DNA from: Adiantum capillus-veneris
Taxonomy: Eukaryota; Streptophyta; Polypodiopsida; Polypodiales; Pteridaceae
Length of the DNA stretch: 64,000 nucleotides
Reading direction: 5' to 3'
Assembly: GCA_014529385.2 (NCBI GenBank)
Contig: CM043959.1
Coordinates: forward strand, 2,879,358-2,943,357
Shown here: piece after piece, positions 11,822-23,454 of the stretch
Layout of the letters: the number at the start of each line of letters is the position of its first letter
How positions within the stretch are numbered: position 1 is the first letter of the stretch
Notes under the pieces: model-generated
Told to the model about the DNA's origin: nothing
Seen by the model: the letters and a program-made list of their open reading frames with translations, nothing else
Databases searched by the model: none
Program-made: the position numbers and the translations under genes

Positions 11822-12373
11822 ATGGCTGACAACAACAACACAGATGTGTTCAAGATGTTTGCTGTTGAGGACAGGTTGGATGGGGACAACTACCCTATGT
11901 GGGCTTATATGCTGCAACATGTGCTTGTGTCAAAGGGCGTCTGGAATATTGTGCAGGGCATTGATGTACGTCCTGGTACTGAGGATGTAGGCGATGTTGA
12001 GGATGTTGCAGGTCTTGCTGCAAGGATTGCAGCTATTAGAGTTGTTTTGCCTATGGCAGAACAAGCTCGTTGGGATGTAAAGGATGCGCAGGCTCATGCA
12101 TTGATTGCGTTATCTGTGAAGCACACCATTGTTCCTCACATCCGTTCAGCAAAATCTGCAAAACAGGCTTGGGATATTTTGGAAGGTCTTTATGCAAGTC
12201 GCAATGAGGCTAAAATTGCTTTGCTGCGTAAAGAGCTGGAGTCGAAGATTATGCATGAGGAAGATGATATGGACACTTTCCTTGCTAGTGTCAAGGATAT
12301 CAATGAGCAACTTATCTCTGCAGGTGAAGTCATTTCAGACAGTTCCCTTGTGCAGACTGTTCTTGATGCCTAA
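11822..12373 (+). pseudogene. Copia gag, N-terminal part, frameshifted
   Basis: Starts at ATG 11822 (MADNNNTDVFKMFAVEDRL, then DGDNYPMWAYMLQHVL) and runs through a UBN2/DUF4219-type copia gag (KSAKQAWDILEGLYASRNEAKIALL). It ends at a TAA at 12371 just after VQTVLDA. The expected continuation is found in the next frame (NQTFASTWRLMTQGNPE), so one base appears to be lost near 12371. Intact copia elements read gag and pol as one frame. The start was chosen because it opens the conserved gag N-terminus. Confidence 0.9.
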
Positions 12374-14237
12374 CCAGACTTTTGCTAGTACTTGGAGACT
12401 TATGACCCAAGGAAATCCAGAAGTTGTCAAGTTTGATGCATTATGCACATTGCTGTTGCAAGAGTCACTTTCCAGAAAAAACAGGACTAGACAGCGTGCA
12501 GTTGAACAGGCTTTTATTGCTTCTCAAAGAAAGGGTGGTAACAGTAATGCAACCACTTCTTATGGTTCTCCTGCGAGTGGAAAAAATTCTATTCCTAATG
12601 CTTCTGCTGGCAACACTTTGTCTGGCAATTCTGGTGATAAGGGCAAAAAGAAAATGCGTTGCCATTATTGTAAAGCTAATGATCACTTGATCAAGTCGTG
12701 TCCTAAGTTGAAGGCCAAAGAGGCTAAGAAGAAAGAGGGTGGTTCCATTGCAAATGCTGGTTCCACTACAAATGCAGCCATTGTTGAGTCTTCTGTGAAA
12801 GGAGACTGTGATGCTGATGTTGATGCTGAATGGGCTTTTAGCGCAGAGTGCACTTACAATCCTGTTGTCCATGATGCATGCTTGTCAGTTGCTGCAGATT
12901 CACATGTGTGGTATTTCGACAGTGGTGCTACAAAGCACATTACCTCACATCGTGAATTGTTTACCTCTCTCGAGTCTATCCCTCATGGGAATTCAGTCAC
13001 TTGTGCCAAAAACGCCTCTTATCCAGTTCAGGGAGTTGGAAAGATTGTGCTCACTGCTGCTAATGGCAGTTCCTTCACACTTGTTGATGCACTTTATGTA
13101 CCTGGGATCAAGAAGAATCTCTTGTCTGTATCCGCACTTGCTAGACTTGGACTTGTAGTCAAATTTGTGGATGACAGATGTACAGTTCATGATCTCAGTT
13201 TTGGTGATGAAATTGTTCCATCTGGGCTTTTGTGTCGTGGGCTGTATAATCTCACTTTGTATGACAAGTGTGGACAAAATTTTGCAAATTCTGTTGCAGA
13301 TTCAAGGGCTATTTCAGATGCAAAACTTTGGCATGCACATTTTGGTCATCTGAATTTTGCCAGTTTGCTGCGTTTGCAGAAATCTGATATGGTTGCTTCT
13401 TTGCCGCCTCTTGAAGCACCTGTCAAACATGTTTGTGAAGGTTGTATTTTGGGTAAGATGCAGCGTTCTAAGTTTCCAAAGGATGGTTCAGTTCGAGCCA
13501 CATGCAGGTTGCAGCTTGTGCATAGTGATGTTTGTGGGCCCATACAAACTCCATCCTTGGGAAATTACCTGTACTTCATGACTTTCATTGATGATTACTC
13601 CAGGCATGCATGGGTATTTCCGCTTAAAGTGAAGTCCAAAGTTTTTATGTGCTTCAAACAATTTCTGGCTATGGCTGAAAATATCTCGAAATGTACTATG
13701 GGCACCCGCCGTTCCTATCGAGGGGGGGAGTATATGTCTCATGAATTCAATGCATTTCTGGCTAGTCATGGGATAAAACACCAATGTACAGTGCCTTATA
13801 CACCTCAGCAAAATGGTGTTACTGAGAGGAAAAACATGTCACTTACGGAAATGGCACGATGTATGGTCAAAAGTCAAGCTTTGCCGCATTCTTTTTGGCT
13901 TGAGGCCATCATGTGTGCCAGTTATGTACTTAACAGGTGTCCTACGAAAGCTTTGCAGTCTAGTACTCCATATGAAGCATGGCATGATAGAAAGCCTTCT
14001 ATTGAGCACATGCGTGTTTTTGGCTGTTTGGCATATGCTTTGGTGCCACAAGTGCAACGCAAAAAATTGGATGATAAGGCTGTCAAATGTATTTTTGTTG
14101 GTTATAGTGCTGAAAGCAAAGGTTACAGATTGTATCATCCGCAAACAAAACGTATTTTGGTTTCTCGGGATGTAGTGTTTGTGGAAGATTCTGTTCAGCC
14201 CTTGCTGTCATGTACTAGAGACAGTAATGTGCTGACA
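12374..14237 (+). pseudogene. Copia gag C-terminus, protease and integrase
   Basis: Continuous frame with a CCHC knuckle (CHYCKANDHLIKSC, from 12660) and protease FDSGATKHI with catalytic Asp at 12918. The GAG-pre-integrase zinc region follows (LWHAHFGHLNF ... CEGCILGK), then the integrase core. First catalytic Asp is HSDVCGP at 13527 and Glu is GVTERKN at 13824. The second position, normally RSDRGGEY, reads RSYRGGEY at 13716, so the middle Asp is replaced by Tyr. The C-terminal FVGYS....YRLYHPQTKRI block is present. The frame stops at 14294 after crossing the deletion junction. Confidence 0.92.
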
Positions 14238-15010
14238 CTCATTTGGTTAAACGAGGCTTTCGTAACAGTCCAACAGAAAGCACGTTGTATGTAAAGCGTG
14301 AGGGTGATGTACTTCTCATTGTGGTTCTTTATGTCGATGATTTGCTGATCACTGGACCAAATGAGAGACATATTGCTGAATTTAAGGCTGATTTGAATGC
14401 TACTTTCAAGATAAAAGATTTGGGGCTGTTGCATCATTACTTCGGTATACAGTTTAAGCAGTGTGATGGTGGTATTGCCTTGTGTCAGAAAAGTTACATA
14501 GAGACATTGCTATGTAAGTTTGGACTTGAGGATTGCAAACCTATTGCCACTCCTATGGAAACAGGTTTGAAGTTGAGCCTACATGATGCTGGCGATCCTG
14601 CTGATGTCACTCTTTACCAAACTGCTGTTGGCTGCCTCATTTATGTATGCAACACGAGGCTGGATATTCAGTTTGCAATCTCACAGGTCAGCAGATTTAT
14701 GCATAGCCTAGGGTCTAAGCATTGGCAGGCTGTCAAGAGGATTTTCCGCTACCTTAGTGGCACTTTACATCTTGGCTTGTTTTATCCCAAGGGGGGATCA
14801 TTGCCGCCAGACTTACATGCTTTTTCGGACTCAGATTGGGCTGGTTGTTTTGACACGCGAGTGTCCACAAGTGGTTTTTGTTTCATGCTTGGCAGTTCAT
14901 GTATATCATGGTTGAGCAAGAAGCAACCTACTGTGGCCACTTCGAGTTGTGAGACTGAGTACACGGCAGTCTTCACAGCTATGGTTGAGTGTGTATGGCT
15001 CAGACGCTGA
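14238..15010 (+). pseudogene. Copia RT C-terminal part and RNase H start
   Basis: Picks up at KRGFRNSPTESTLYVKREGD, the stretch just before the RT active site, and continues with VLYVDDLLITG (first Asp of YVDD at 14336), KDLGLLHHYFGI, YQTAVGCLIYVC and the RNase H blocks FSDSDWAG and SSCETEY. All RT sequence N-terminal to this, including the motif with the first catalytic Asp, is missing. Codon 14243 is simply the first possible start in this piece, not a real start. The frame ends at a TGA near 15008 by frameshift. Confidence 0.92.
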
Positions 15011-15278
15011 TTTGGGTGTTGGACAGGACACTGCCAACACTATATACACTGACAGTCAGAGCTCATTGGCAGTTGCAAGGAACCCAATTTTTCATGCTCG
15101 CACAAAGCACATTGAGGTGCATTACCACTATGTCAGGGAGAGGCTCTCAGCAGGAGAGATCAGCTTGGCTTATGTGCCAACACAGGACAACCTTGCAGAT
15201 CTTTTCACAAGGGCACTGTCTCGTGAGAAGCTTGAAGCTTTCTGCAAATCTTTGGGCTTACTCCCCTTTGTGGACTGA
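15011..15278 (+). pseudogene. Copia RNase H, C-terminal part
   Basis: Frame-shifted continuation of the RNase H: ADLGVGQDTANTIYTDSQS, then HARTKHIEVHYHYVRERL and DNLADLFTRAL, ending in a stop at 15276-15278. These are the conserved end blocks of copia RNase H. They lie 65 bp before the polypurine tract, as expected for the end of pol. Confidence 0.9.
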
Positions 15279-15343
15279 TCCTAACCTGAGGGCATGGCAC
15301 TTCCCTTTACTCATGTGCTAGCTCTCGTTCATCGCATCACTCT

Positions 15344-15353
15344 AGGGGGGATT
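15344..15353 (+). promoter_or_regulatory. Copia polypurine tract
   Basis: AGGGGGGATT immediately before the TG of the 3' LTR; primes plus-strand synthesis. Confidence 0.85.
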
Positions 15354-15580
15354 TGTCACCATATACATGTGGTAGTGATGTGTGTGAACACACTAGGACC
15401 GCCGGGGCATTTTTTCCCTCTTTAAGACATTTTTTCCCCCGTGCATTGTATATATGCCCATCATTCTAGGGCTATCTATCTTTTCATTACATACTAAGTA
15501 ACACACTCTCTACTGTGTGCCTTGAGCTTCCTTCGTCTTCTCCAAGTTGTGTGTGTTTCTCTGCAACCCTAATTCCAACA
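15354..15580 (+). repeat. Copia 3' LTR
   Basis: 227 bp, same length as the 5' LTR, followed by the target duplication CATAG. Confidence 0.95.
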
Positions 15581-15585
15581 CATAG

Positions 15586-16232
15586 GAATACCAGTTTTGA
15601 CTTTTGAACTTGTACAGTGTTAGACCAACATAATACAAAGCCATAGGGCAATTTTGGGTTTAATCAGATCCAAATTGGTACATGTTCACTCAATTTTCAA
15701 GTTGCAAATTAATCCTTTGAATTTTTGCCAAAGTTGAATTTGAAAGTCATTTGCTAACTCCCATAGCTTGATTTGAAGTGATACACACATACGAATCACA
15801 ATAGTTAGCAAAAATTATACAATCCTTGTGGAAGAATAGCTAACTTTATCAAAATTTATACAGAAATCAGGTTGCAAACAAGGAATCGGCAATTCGACAG
15901 AAGTTACAATCACGTCAAGTGAAAATTGACAACAAGTCAATCCGAAGGTAAGTACTCTATCTAGGGCTTCACCAGTCTTTATAAACCTTAGATCTGGTCG
16001 TATAATAGGTAATCCATGCACATTTGGAGAAACCTCTAGTAGGGTATCCACCAAAGAAAGCGTGAATCAAGGAAATTCCTTGCACACTATCCTTGAAGAA
16101 GTCTCATACACTTTCTCAGACTCAACATCCAAAATGTCTTCTTACTTGACTCACTCAGAGACCGGAACAACAGTGCGCTATAAGCATATACTCTGATTTT
16201 ATAAGACTAATTTCCATGGAGCTCAGATTTAC
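15586..16232. other. Element A leader remnant and/or 5' region of element B
   Basis: Continuation of the sequence cut by copia, without a gene. No copy of element B's LTR start (TGATGTTAACGTG, seen at 33980 and 38275) occurs here, so B seems to lack a 5' LTR. I cannot place the A/B junction. Confidence 0.4.
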
Positions 16233-18608
16233 ATGGATCCTAATGAAGAGTATGCTATTCGCATTGATGACCATGGTGTTGAGTTCGAAGAAGAGATTAG
16301 GGCAAACAAACAAGGAAAAATGTACATGGACAGAAACGGAACTCAGTATTTACAAGTTGAAAACCCTGATGTGATAGACAAATAGGGGTTAGAATTAAAC
16401 ATCATAACCCCAGATATGTCAGCGAAAGAAGGACCACCAACCTTAGAATTTGAGAGATACGATCAAGAAGATTTGAAGACTTTGAAACGGCTTAGTACAA
16501 GTAATCCTAGGATAGGAGTCTATTGTTGGGAGGATAGAAATGTAAAAGATCTTTTGTGGACTTTGCATGCCAAACCAAGACAACTGACGGCCATGAAGAT
16601 CATCTACATCTTCAAGATCAAGGATAAGGAATCAACAGATCTACCAACCTATCTATTTAGGGATTTTTATAACAACAACTTTGTTATGATGACTCCTGAG
16701 GAGGTAGAACAAACCAAATACCAAGGATATTCCATAAGGGATTGGATATTGGGCCAAGGACCAGAAACCATTCCAAGAGACAAACACCGTGAAAGATCTT
16801 CTGAGAGTAATGTTAAGAAACTAGACATCACCTCATCATGCAGAAAACCGGGTGACACTAAGGCCAGTCCAGAGCTGCATGAGTCGGAACAGGACCAACT
16901 ACCAGGAGACCGGGAGTTGAACCAAATAGACGTGTTCAACCAACTGATTTTTAAAAATGGGTCAAAAAATACAGTGGATCAAGGGATCCATACGACCACT
17001 TAGCAAGCTTTAAGCAAGTGCTAAGAGCACAACGTATATTCGATTTCCATGCTCAATTCGAGGGGTTTGGAATGACATTAGAAGGAAAAGCATCGACATG
17101 GTTCCAAAACATTCCACCAAGGTCAATCATGGACTTGAACACATTTGCTCAAGGATTTGTAGCTACTTGTTCCAAAACGGGATCAAACACAATACGGTAG
17201 CTCAAATCTACATCTTTAAATAGAAACAAGGTGAGTCTATTAGGGATTGTGTAACTCAAATGAAACAATACATTGCCAAATGCCCAGGGCTAGAGATACC
17301 TACGGAAGAACGACTAGTATCATTGTTCCTAGAGGGACTGCTAAACAAAGAACTTCTTGCTATACTCTATACCAAGAAGCACACAACCCTAGAAGAGTGT
17401 GTGTCAGATGCGGAGACAATTGTGATAATTTTAACGAGGAAGATGTCCCTAAGGATAACCAAAGTAAGAAAACAACATCCACTAAACCAGCACAAGTGGA
17501 AAAGGCTGCTGCAACACCACTTCCAGCCATAGAATACATGCTTAAAAGGATGAATGGCATGATGAAAAACATGCAAAAAGCACCTATGAGGGGACCGGGA
17601 CAAGGGATACCTCAGCAGGGACAACCTATTAGGCCAAAAAAATAGTGTGCAATCGAGAATAAATGGACCAACCATGAGACCAACGAGTGCTACTTTCAAC
17701 CAAAGTATGATGGGAATGTTCAATACGTGCCAATGAGGCCACAAGGACAACCCATGTACAGATATCAGCCTAATATGGCCCAAGCTCAAAGACCACCGAT
17801 GGGTATGGAAAGACCTCAACCCGTGTTGGGTCAATAACCTCTGTATCCAAGACATAATGCACTGCCTGTAAAGTACATGCATTCAGAAGGAGTCATAGAT
17901 GAACAAGCACTCGTGCATGCTACACCTTATGCTGAGCCTAGTCCATCTATGGTAATGGTAGAGGGAGATTGGTACAATTCACACCCGCCACCAATGGAAG
18001 AACTTGTGACTTATGCTCCACCAGAGCTCGCACCAATGTATTATGTAGCTAATCAAGGTGTCATACCTCCTATGGTAAGACCCATGATTAAGCCAAGAAC
18101 GGAAAACTGTCATAACTGTGGTGCAGATGATCATTGGAAGAATGAATGCCCAAAGCCTGATAAAAACCTCAAACCTTATTGCATACAATGTTGCAAAAAG
18201 GGAGGACACTTCCCGGAAGATTGTCCTAAAAATCCTTTAAACAAGGATAAAACATTAGTAAACGTAGTCCAAGTGATACCTAGTAGCTCATCTGAGACTG
18301 AACCGATTGTTCCAATCAAGGTAATCACTAGAGCCCAGGCTAAGAAAAAGAAACTTAACTCCTCAGATGATTCGAAGAACACAAAAGTTACCTCTCAAAA
18401 GACCAAAAGAAGCAGAAGTAAAAGGTATGAGATGCAAAAACAAAAACAAAAGGCTGAAATCAAGGAGAAAACAAAACAGCTATTCCAGGAAACGATGAAA
18501 GAACCTGGAAGCAAAATCAAAGAAACAACCGTGAAATCTAGAGGATCAATTTTGGTTGATAAATTTTTTGAGTCTATTAATGGAGCCTTGGAAGCCTACC
18601 AAGCATGA
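16233..18608 (+). pseudogene. Element B gag
   Basis: The frame opens at ATG 16233 (MDPNEEYAIRIDDHGVEFEE), has a TAG at 16383, then stays open to 17003. A frameshift near 16985 leads to the gag core (DHLASFKQVLRAQRIFDFHA). Further shifts near 17195 and 17420 follow. From about 17430 one frame carries a Pro/Gln-rich region and two CCHC-like knuckles, CHNCGADDHWKNEC (about 18108) and CIQCCKKGGHFPEDC (about 18180). It ends with a Lys-rich tail at the TGA 18606. Two knuckles and the long linker match relic H. It would form the particle and bind RNA if intact. Confidence 0.85.
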
Positions 18609-20043
18609 CTTAAAGCAGGCTAAAATATGAAAAACAAATGGAAAAACTATCCCTCTCCAGACATGGAAGCAGCTAAGCTTGAAACTTATCAAAATTTGGT
18701 AAGAATCACGCAAGAGATGCTAAAACAACAAAAACCCCAACTTGAAAGTATCACAAAACTTGAAGAGCTTGTGTTAAGAAAGACTAAAGAAAAATCTGAG
18801 ATGGTGATAGAACCCCACCTTGAAACAAAATAACCGAAACTTATAGTACCAAACAGCGAAGATGCCTTAGATAGAATTCCATTCGTGGAGGAAGACTAGC
18901 CAGGACACTTATGGGAAAAAGTTCGAGAGATCAATTATAGAAGCCTCACTCTAAAGTCAGCTCCTATAGAGGAAGTTTGGTTAGACAGCCTACCTCCTGA
19001 TATGGACGTGGATGTACAATCCTCGTATGGGGATTGCGGATCTGAAGCTTCATGAATGTTGAAGCCATTGACCTTGAAAACATTACCCTCTTACTTGGGA
19101 GATAACGAAGATGAATCCATAGTGTGTAAGACCACTCAAGTAAAAAGAGCGGAACAGACCCTAGAGGTAGACAACATTCATTCAATCATGTCTACACCCA
19201 TCCAATGCACTCGTACCTTGGGAAAACTATTAAAACTCAGACCATATTTATGGGATGATCTACAGAAAACCCTAGAGAAGGTGGGGATAAAGGGGCTAAT
19301 CTCAAAAAATTTGGGAAAATGGAAAAACAAAATGGACAACAAAGAGATTCAATATGTTCCAACAATGAACAAAGTCACAAAATATTACAAAGGAGAAGAA
19401 GGAAACACAACCCTTCCAGTGAAATATAATGACATTCAAACCATGGCAATACTGGATAGTGGGGCAGGCATAGCCATAGCCATGAAAACAGTATGGGAAT
19501 CCTGGGGACAACTAGCCATTAGACAAACTCAAATGAAATTGCAATTGGCTTACGGACGCATTGAGAGACCATTAGGGCTGCTTGAAAAAATGATAGTCAA
19601 TTCCTCTGGAATTGAATATCAACACACTTTTGTCATAGTAGACTTTGAGAAAAAACTCAATTATGAAATCATATTGGGAAGACCTTTCATGCAACAGGTA
19701 CAGCTTATCCAAGATTGGGGAAACAACTATGTGTACTTGAAGCAAGTGGGATCTATAACAAGGGTTAATTTAAAAGATCACACTTATAGAGATGTCTTGA
19801 AAACACCCATACAAGAGTTTGATTCAGTCTCTTCGCCTGAAACTAAGCTTACATCCTGGTTAAACAAAGACACTCCTATTTGTATGTGTGGAGCTTCAAA
19901 AAATGGGATTTTAAAACGAGAAGAATGTATTCTAGAAAGGGATTGCACAGAAGAATCCTATGTACCTGAACCCTTTCCAGAGCATTTGTTTGAGTCATTT
20001 GAGTGGACTCAAATTTTAGTGACAATGGATGTGTGTGTGAATA
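18609..20043 (+). pseudogene. Element B gag-protease linker and first retropepsin domain
   Basis: Same frame as the end of gag, with stops at about 18831, 18897 and 19053. From 19056 an open stretch of 330 codons holds a retropepsin: AILDSGAGIAIA (catalytic Asp at 19455), a middle region, then NYEIILGRPFMQQ and VQLIQDWG. The DSGA and ILGRPFM blocks are the two halves of the retroviral-type protease core. At 20043 the reading frame is cut by the young Ty3 element. It resumes in phase at 28818 once one copy of the GAATA duplication is discounted. Confidence 0.88.
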
Positions 20044-21650
20044 TGTCATAAAATCTAATATCTAACTAACCCAAATGATTTTCTCATATTAAATTGATCA
20101 CTTAATGTGGGAGAATAAACGGGAACAAGTGTTAAGATATAGGTATGTGCTTATAGATCTATCTCAACACGGGGCCAATGGTAAAGGGGCCCAAAAGGGA
20201 GATGGTCTATCAAAGAGCAAGGCTAACCAATGGAGCATAAGACCTTAGGGTTAGCTTCATTGAAGACCTCCAATAAATGTGTGTAAAAGTCCTTTGACCT
20301 TAAGTAAGCTAGGGCTGAGCTTGAGGTGGGAACCCGGCCCAAGCTCGAGGTGCTTGTCATGCTTGAGGTGTTTTTCATGCTTGAGGTGCTTGATTAAGAT
20401 GCTTGAGGTGCTTGACTGGCTCCATGCTTGAGGTGCTTGACTTGCTGCATGATTAAAGTACTTGAGGTGCCTTGAGAAGCTTGCCTGAGATGCTTGTGGG
20501 AACACCCCCTAGTTCAAGTGCTTTGTCATGCTTGGTGAGTAAGGTGCTTGATCACCTAAAAGTCAAAAGCATTCCTACAAGAGGGGGGGCGAGCCCTTTT
20601 CCTAGGGGCTAGAGAGAGAACACCCACTCACACACACAAGGGAAGCCCAACTTGAAGAGGCAGCAAGGACACATGTCAGGCCCCTACCCATGTTACCTTC
20701 ATGTGTTGCTTGAAGCCTATTGGCTAGGCTTCAAAGGGGTCCAATGATAAATTACATGAATTATCTAATTGTTTTAGCATTTATCAAGTCCTCTCTCTCA
20801 AAGGGGAAAGGGGGACACTTGTCCCAAGGCTACCCATGTTGCTTGTAATGGCTCTTGCTTGTGATTGGCTAGGCCTGGAGGGGTTCAATGAGCTTCAGGC
20901 ATGAGCTACAAGGGGGGGTCGACCCAAGAAAGCTAGGGGGGTGCCTAGGGGGTATACTCACCCACACACACTCACAAGCACTCTCATTGTGTGATATGCA
21001 AAGTGCAAGAGCTCCCTCTCCAAGCAAGTAGAGGTTGAGAGCCTACACCAACACTCTTGGCTATGGAGTGCAAATCCAACCAAGAGCCATGCTTCAATGC
21101 TTAAGATTGCCATATCCTTCTTCTTCATTACTATGCTATTATGTATGCTAGCAACAAGAGTATGATAAGTGAGGAACTAATTCTTTCTCCTACGAAATGT
21201 TTCTTCTTCCTCTTCCCTACCCTCATTCCCTGCTAGCTCTCTCCACCTTCGAAGGTGTTTGAGGTCTTGGGACTGAGGCTTGGGATAGTTAAAGCTTTCT
21301 TCAAGTTTATGTTATGTTTGTGGTGCATGAAGCCTTCCATCTTCATGGCATCACCTAGGTCACAAGGAACACAAAGACTGTATTGTAACAAGTCTCTCTT
21401 TATGGGAGAAATCATAATACAAATGCCTATTGGAGGGGGGACCGGCTCCACATAAATCCGGTCCTCAATTGTTGTCATGTTCTCTAAACTCTCTCTCTTG
21501 CAAAAGTATTGTCTATGCCAAGTTAACTAATTGCTATGATTATGTTGCTATCTTCAATTATGTCTACCCGCTATGCTCACAAAATCATTTCTTGAAAGTA
21601 CTCTCATTAAATTCCGCTATTCTCAAATTGAATAGGCAAATTCCATTACA
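20044..21650 (+). repeat. Young Ty3 5' LTR
   Basis: TGTCATAAAATC...CCATTACA. It contains a minisatellite-like stretch (20300-20500) of variants of CATGCTTGAGGTGCTTGA. No confident TATA box was identified. Confidence 0.97.
20300..20500 (+). repeat. CTTGAGGTG minisatellite inside the LTR
   Basis: Around eight irregular copies of (CATG)CTTGAGGTG(CTTGA). The same region is in the 3' LTR (27462-27662). It is rearranged in the solo LTR (about 45590-45800), where the motif alternates with GATGATTGAGGTG. Confidence 0.8.
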
Positions 21651-21651
21651 T

Positions 21652-21663
21652 TGGTATCAGAGC
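21652..21663 (+). promoter_or_regulatory. Young Ty3 primer-binding site
   Basis: TGGTATCAGAGC, one base after the 5' LTR; complementary to the 3' end of initiator Met-tRNA. Confidence 0.92.
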
Positions 21664-22065
21664 ATTTGGTTTCTCTTTTCTTGCTTAAGAAGAGAGGTCC
21701 TTAAGTAGCCTATAAATGGTTGATGTTGTTAATTATAATAGAGTAAGTGGAACTGGGATCTAATACCGGTTTTGTTAAGCCCACTATGTGGGGGATGGTG
21801 CACACCTCGAGAGCTTTGGACTTAATAATGGAGTCTTTTTAGACTTGCCTACGGCTTTACCATTATTGAGCCATAAGAAGTCCGAAAGGAGCTAGCCCTT
21901 GGCAACTCTGCTATGTTAGACCTACTCCTCTACTCTCTATAATTAACCACTTTGAGCCGTGGGTGTAGATACTTAAGAGCCGATTTTCAAAGTCTAAGAG
22001 GAGTGGCAACTAAGGTTTTGAATTGCCAAAGCATACACTAAGTACATACATAAAATTTTGTTAAC
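21664..22065 (+). other. Young Ty3 leader
   Basis: About 400 bp between primer site and gag ATG, with only short frames. Expected to carry packaging signals; none can be defined by eye. Confidence 0.7.
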
Positions 22066-23454
22066 ATGGCTGACAATAATCAAGAGAGTAGAATGAACAT
22101 TGATAGCTTTGATTTTGCACATGAAGGTGCTAATGATGATGCTCCCATGTTTGTGAATTATCTTGTGACTAGGTTGCAACAAGCTATGGGCAACCCTACC
22201 TTGCAAGCCGAAGTTACTCAACAACTTCGTGCCTATGGAATTTCCCTTCCTCTCCAAGAGGAGAGAGAGCTTAGGAGGCCTCTTGAAGAGACCCCCAAAA
22301 GAAGACTCTCTCCCATTCGAGAGGAGGAATCCAAAGAGAAAGAAAGCAATGAAAGTCTAAGTTCTTCTGAAGATGTGGCTCCACGAAGAAGGCGGTCTAG
22401 ACGATCGCCTACTCCTCCCAAGAGGAAAAGAGCAACCCATAGTCCTTCTCCTCATCACTCTCAAAGGCAAGAGAGGAAACAAAGGAAGAAAAGGGCTAGG
22501 AAGAGGTCACCCTCTTCTCCTTCTTCTTCACCTTCCTTCTCTTCCGATGAAAGTTATGGCTATTCTCCTAGAGAATACAAGAGGGGAGGGCATCGCAAAT
22601 CATTTCCTGCATGGCGAAGGTCACAAAAGCTAAAGAAGTTCAAGGAGGGAGGAAAGAGTATCTCTTTTCTCACCTACGATGGCACCTTTGGTGCTACCGA
22701 CAAAGTGTTGGCCTTCATCCAGCAATTTGATGCGGCCTTTGGGGACGAGGGCTTCACAGAGTCCTCCAAGCTACGCCATGTAGCTATGCACTTCCAAAAA
22801 TCAGCTCGTCAATGGTGGGCTAGCCTTCGTGGCAATGGAGAAGCCCCAAAGACATGGAAAACTCTACGAGTTTCCATCATGAAGCAATTTCTTCCAAGCG
22901 ATACTAAAGATAAAGTTCTTACCGAATGGCGCGGCTTGAAGCTCCTCTCTCATGAGTCTATCAACAAGTATGTAGATAAGTTTTGGGATTTACATCTCAA
23001 AGCTACTGTCTTTCAAAAGATAGACTTTGCCGAGCAAAGACAGCAATTCTGTGCGGGATTACCTGAAGAGATGGCCGAATATATCAACTCTCAATGGCCC
23101 GGTACTATTACCGAAGTAATCCACCACACCATGGTTGCTTCACGCATCAATTTCCATCAAGGGGCTAGACGTAATGTCAAGCCCATGGAAAACAAAGATA
23201 AAAATGATGCAAAGGGGAAATCCAATGCTCAAAATAATTCCCAAGGCACTTCCAACAACAACAACAACAATCGGTCCAAGGAGAAGGGAGTTTACAAAGG
23301 TAAAAACAAACTCTCTCCTGAAGAGCTTGAAGCTTTTCGCAAGGACCATAAGTGTTTCAAGTGTGGGGAGCAAGGACATGGCTATCGTTCTTGCCCCAAG
23401 AAGAATACTCGCAATGAGACTCCTAGGGCTTCCACCATCGAAGCTCCAAAATAG
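22066..23454 (+). CDS. gag: Young Ty3 gag (462 aa)
   Basis: Starts at ATG 22066 (MADNNQESRMNIDSFDFAHE). Residues about 100-185 are rich in Ser, Arg and Lys with SR and SP repeats (RRRRSRRSPTPPKRKR), which is unusual in gag and could bind RNA or direct nuclear entry. About 195-350 is the retrotransposon-gag core (ARQWWASLRG, LPSDTKDKVLTEWRGL). A Lys/Asn-rich linker leads to a CCHC knuckle CFKCGEQGHGYRSC at residues 430-443. It ends at TAG 23452. Pol follows in the -1 frame with a short overlap. Role: capsid and nucleocapsid. Confidence 0.95.
   Translation: MADNNQESRMNIDSFDFAHEGANDDAPMFVNYLVTRLQQAMGNPTLQAEVTQQLRAYGISLPLQEERELRRPLEETPKRRLSPIREEESKEKESNESLSSSEDVAPRRRRSRRSPTPPKRKRATHSPSPHHSQRQERKQRKKRARKRSPSSPSSSPSFSSDESYGYSPREYKRGGHRKSFPAWRRSQKLKKFKEGGKSISFLTYDGTFGATDKVLAFIQQFDAAFGDEGFTESSKLRHVAMHFQKSARQWWASLRGNGEAPKTWKTLRVSIMKQFLPSDTKDKVLTEWRGLKLLSHESINKYVDKFWDLHLKATVFQKIDFAEQRQQFCAGLPEEMAEYINSQWPGTITEVIHHTMVASRINFHQGARRNVKPMENKDKNDAKGKSNAQNNSQGTSNNNNNNRSKEKGVYKGKNKLSPEELEAFRKDHKCFKCGEQGHGYRSCPKKNTRNETPRASTIEAPK

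Larger units (their letters stand above)
11283..15580 (+). mobile_element. Ty1/copia element inserted in element A leader
   Basis: Full element of 4298 bp flanked by the 5-bp target duplication CATAG (11278-11282 and 15581-15585). The order is 5' LTR, Met-tRNA site, gag, protease, integrase, RT remnant, RNase H, polypurine tract and 3' LTR. Coding is broken by a frameshift near 12371, an internal deletion near 14237 that removes the N-terminal RT, and a frameshift near 15008. It could not move by its own proteins now. Confidence 0.95.

Noticed and set aside
20257-20505. Minus-strand frame with HLKH/SQA repeats, repeated at 27419
   Set aside because: Lies within the LTR minisatellite; openness comes from the repeat.
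21255-21708. Open frames in the LTR of the young Ty3 element, repeated at 28417 and 46334
   Set aside because: LTR sequence; not conserved as protein in the solo LTR and overlapping on both strands.
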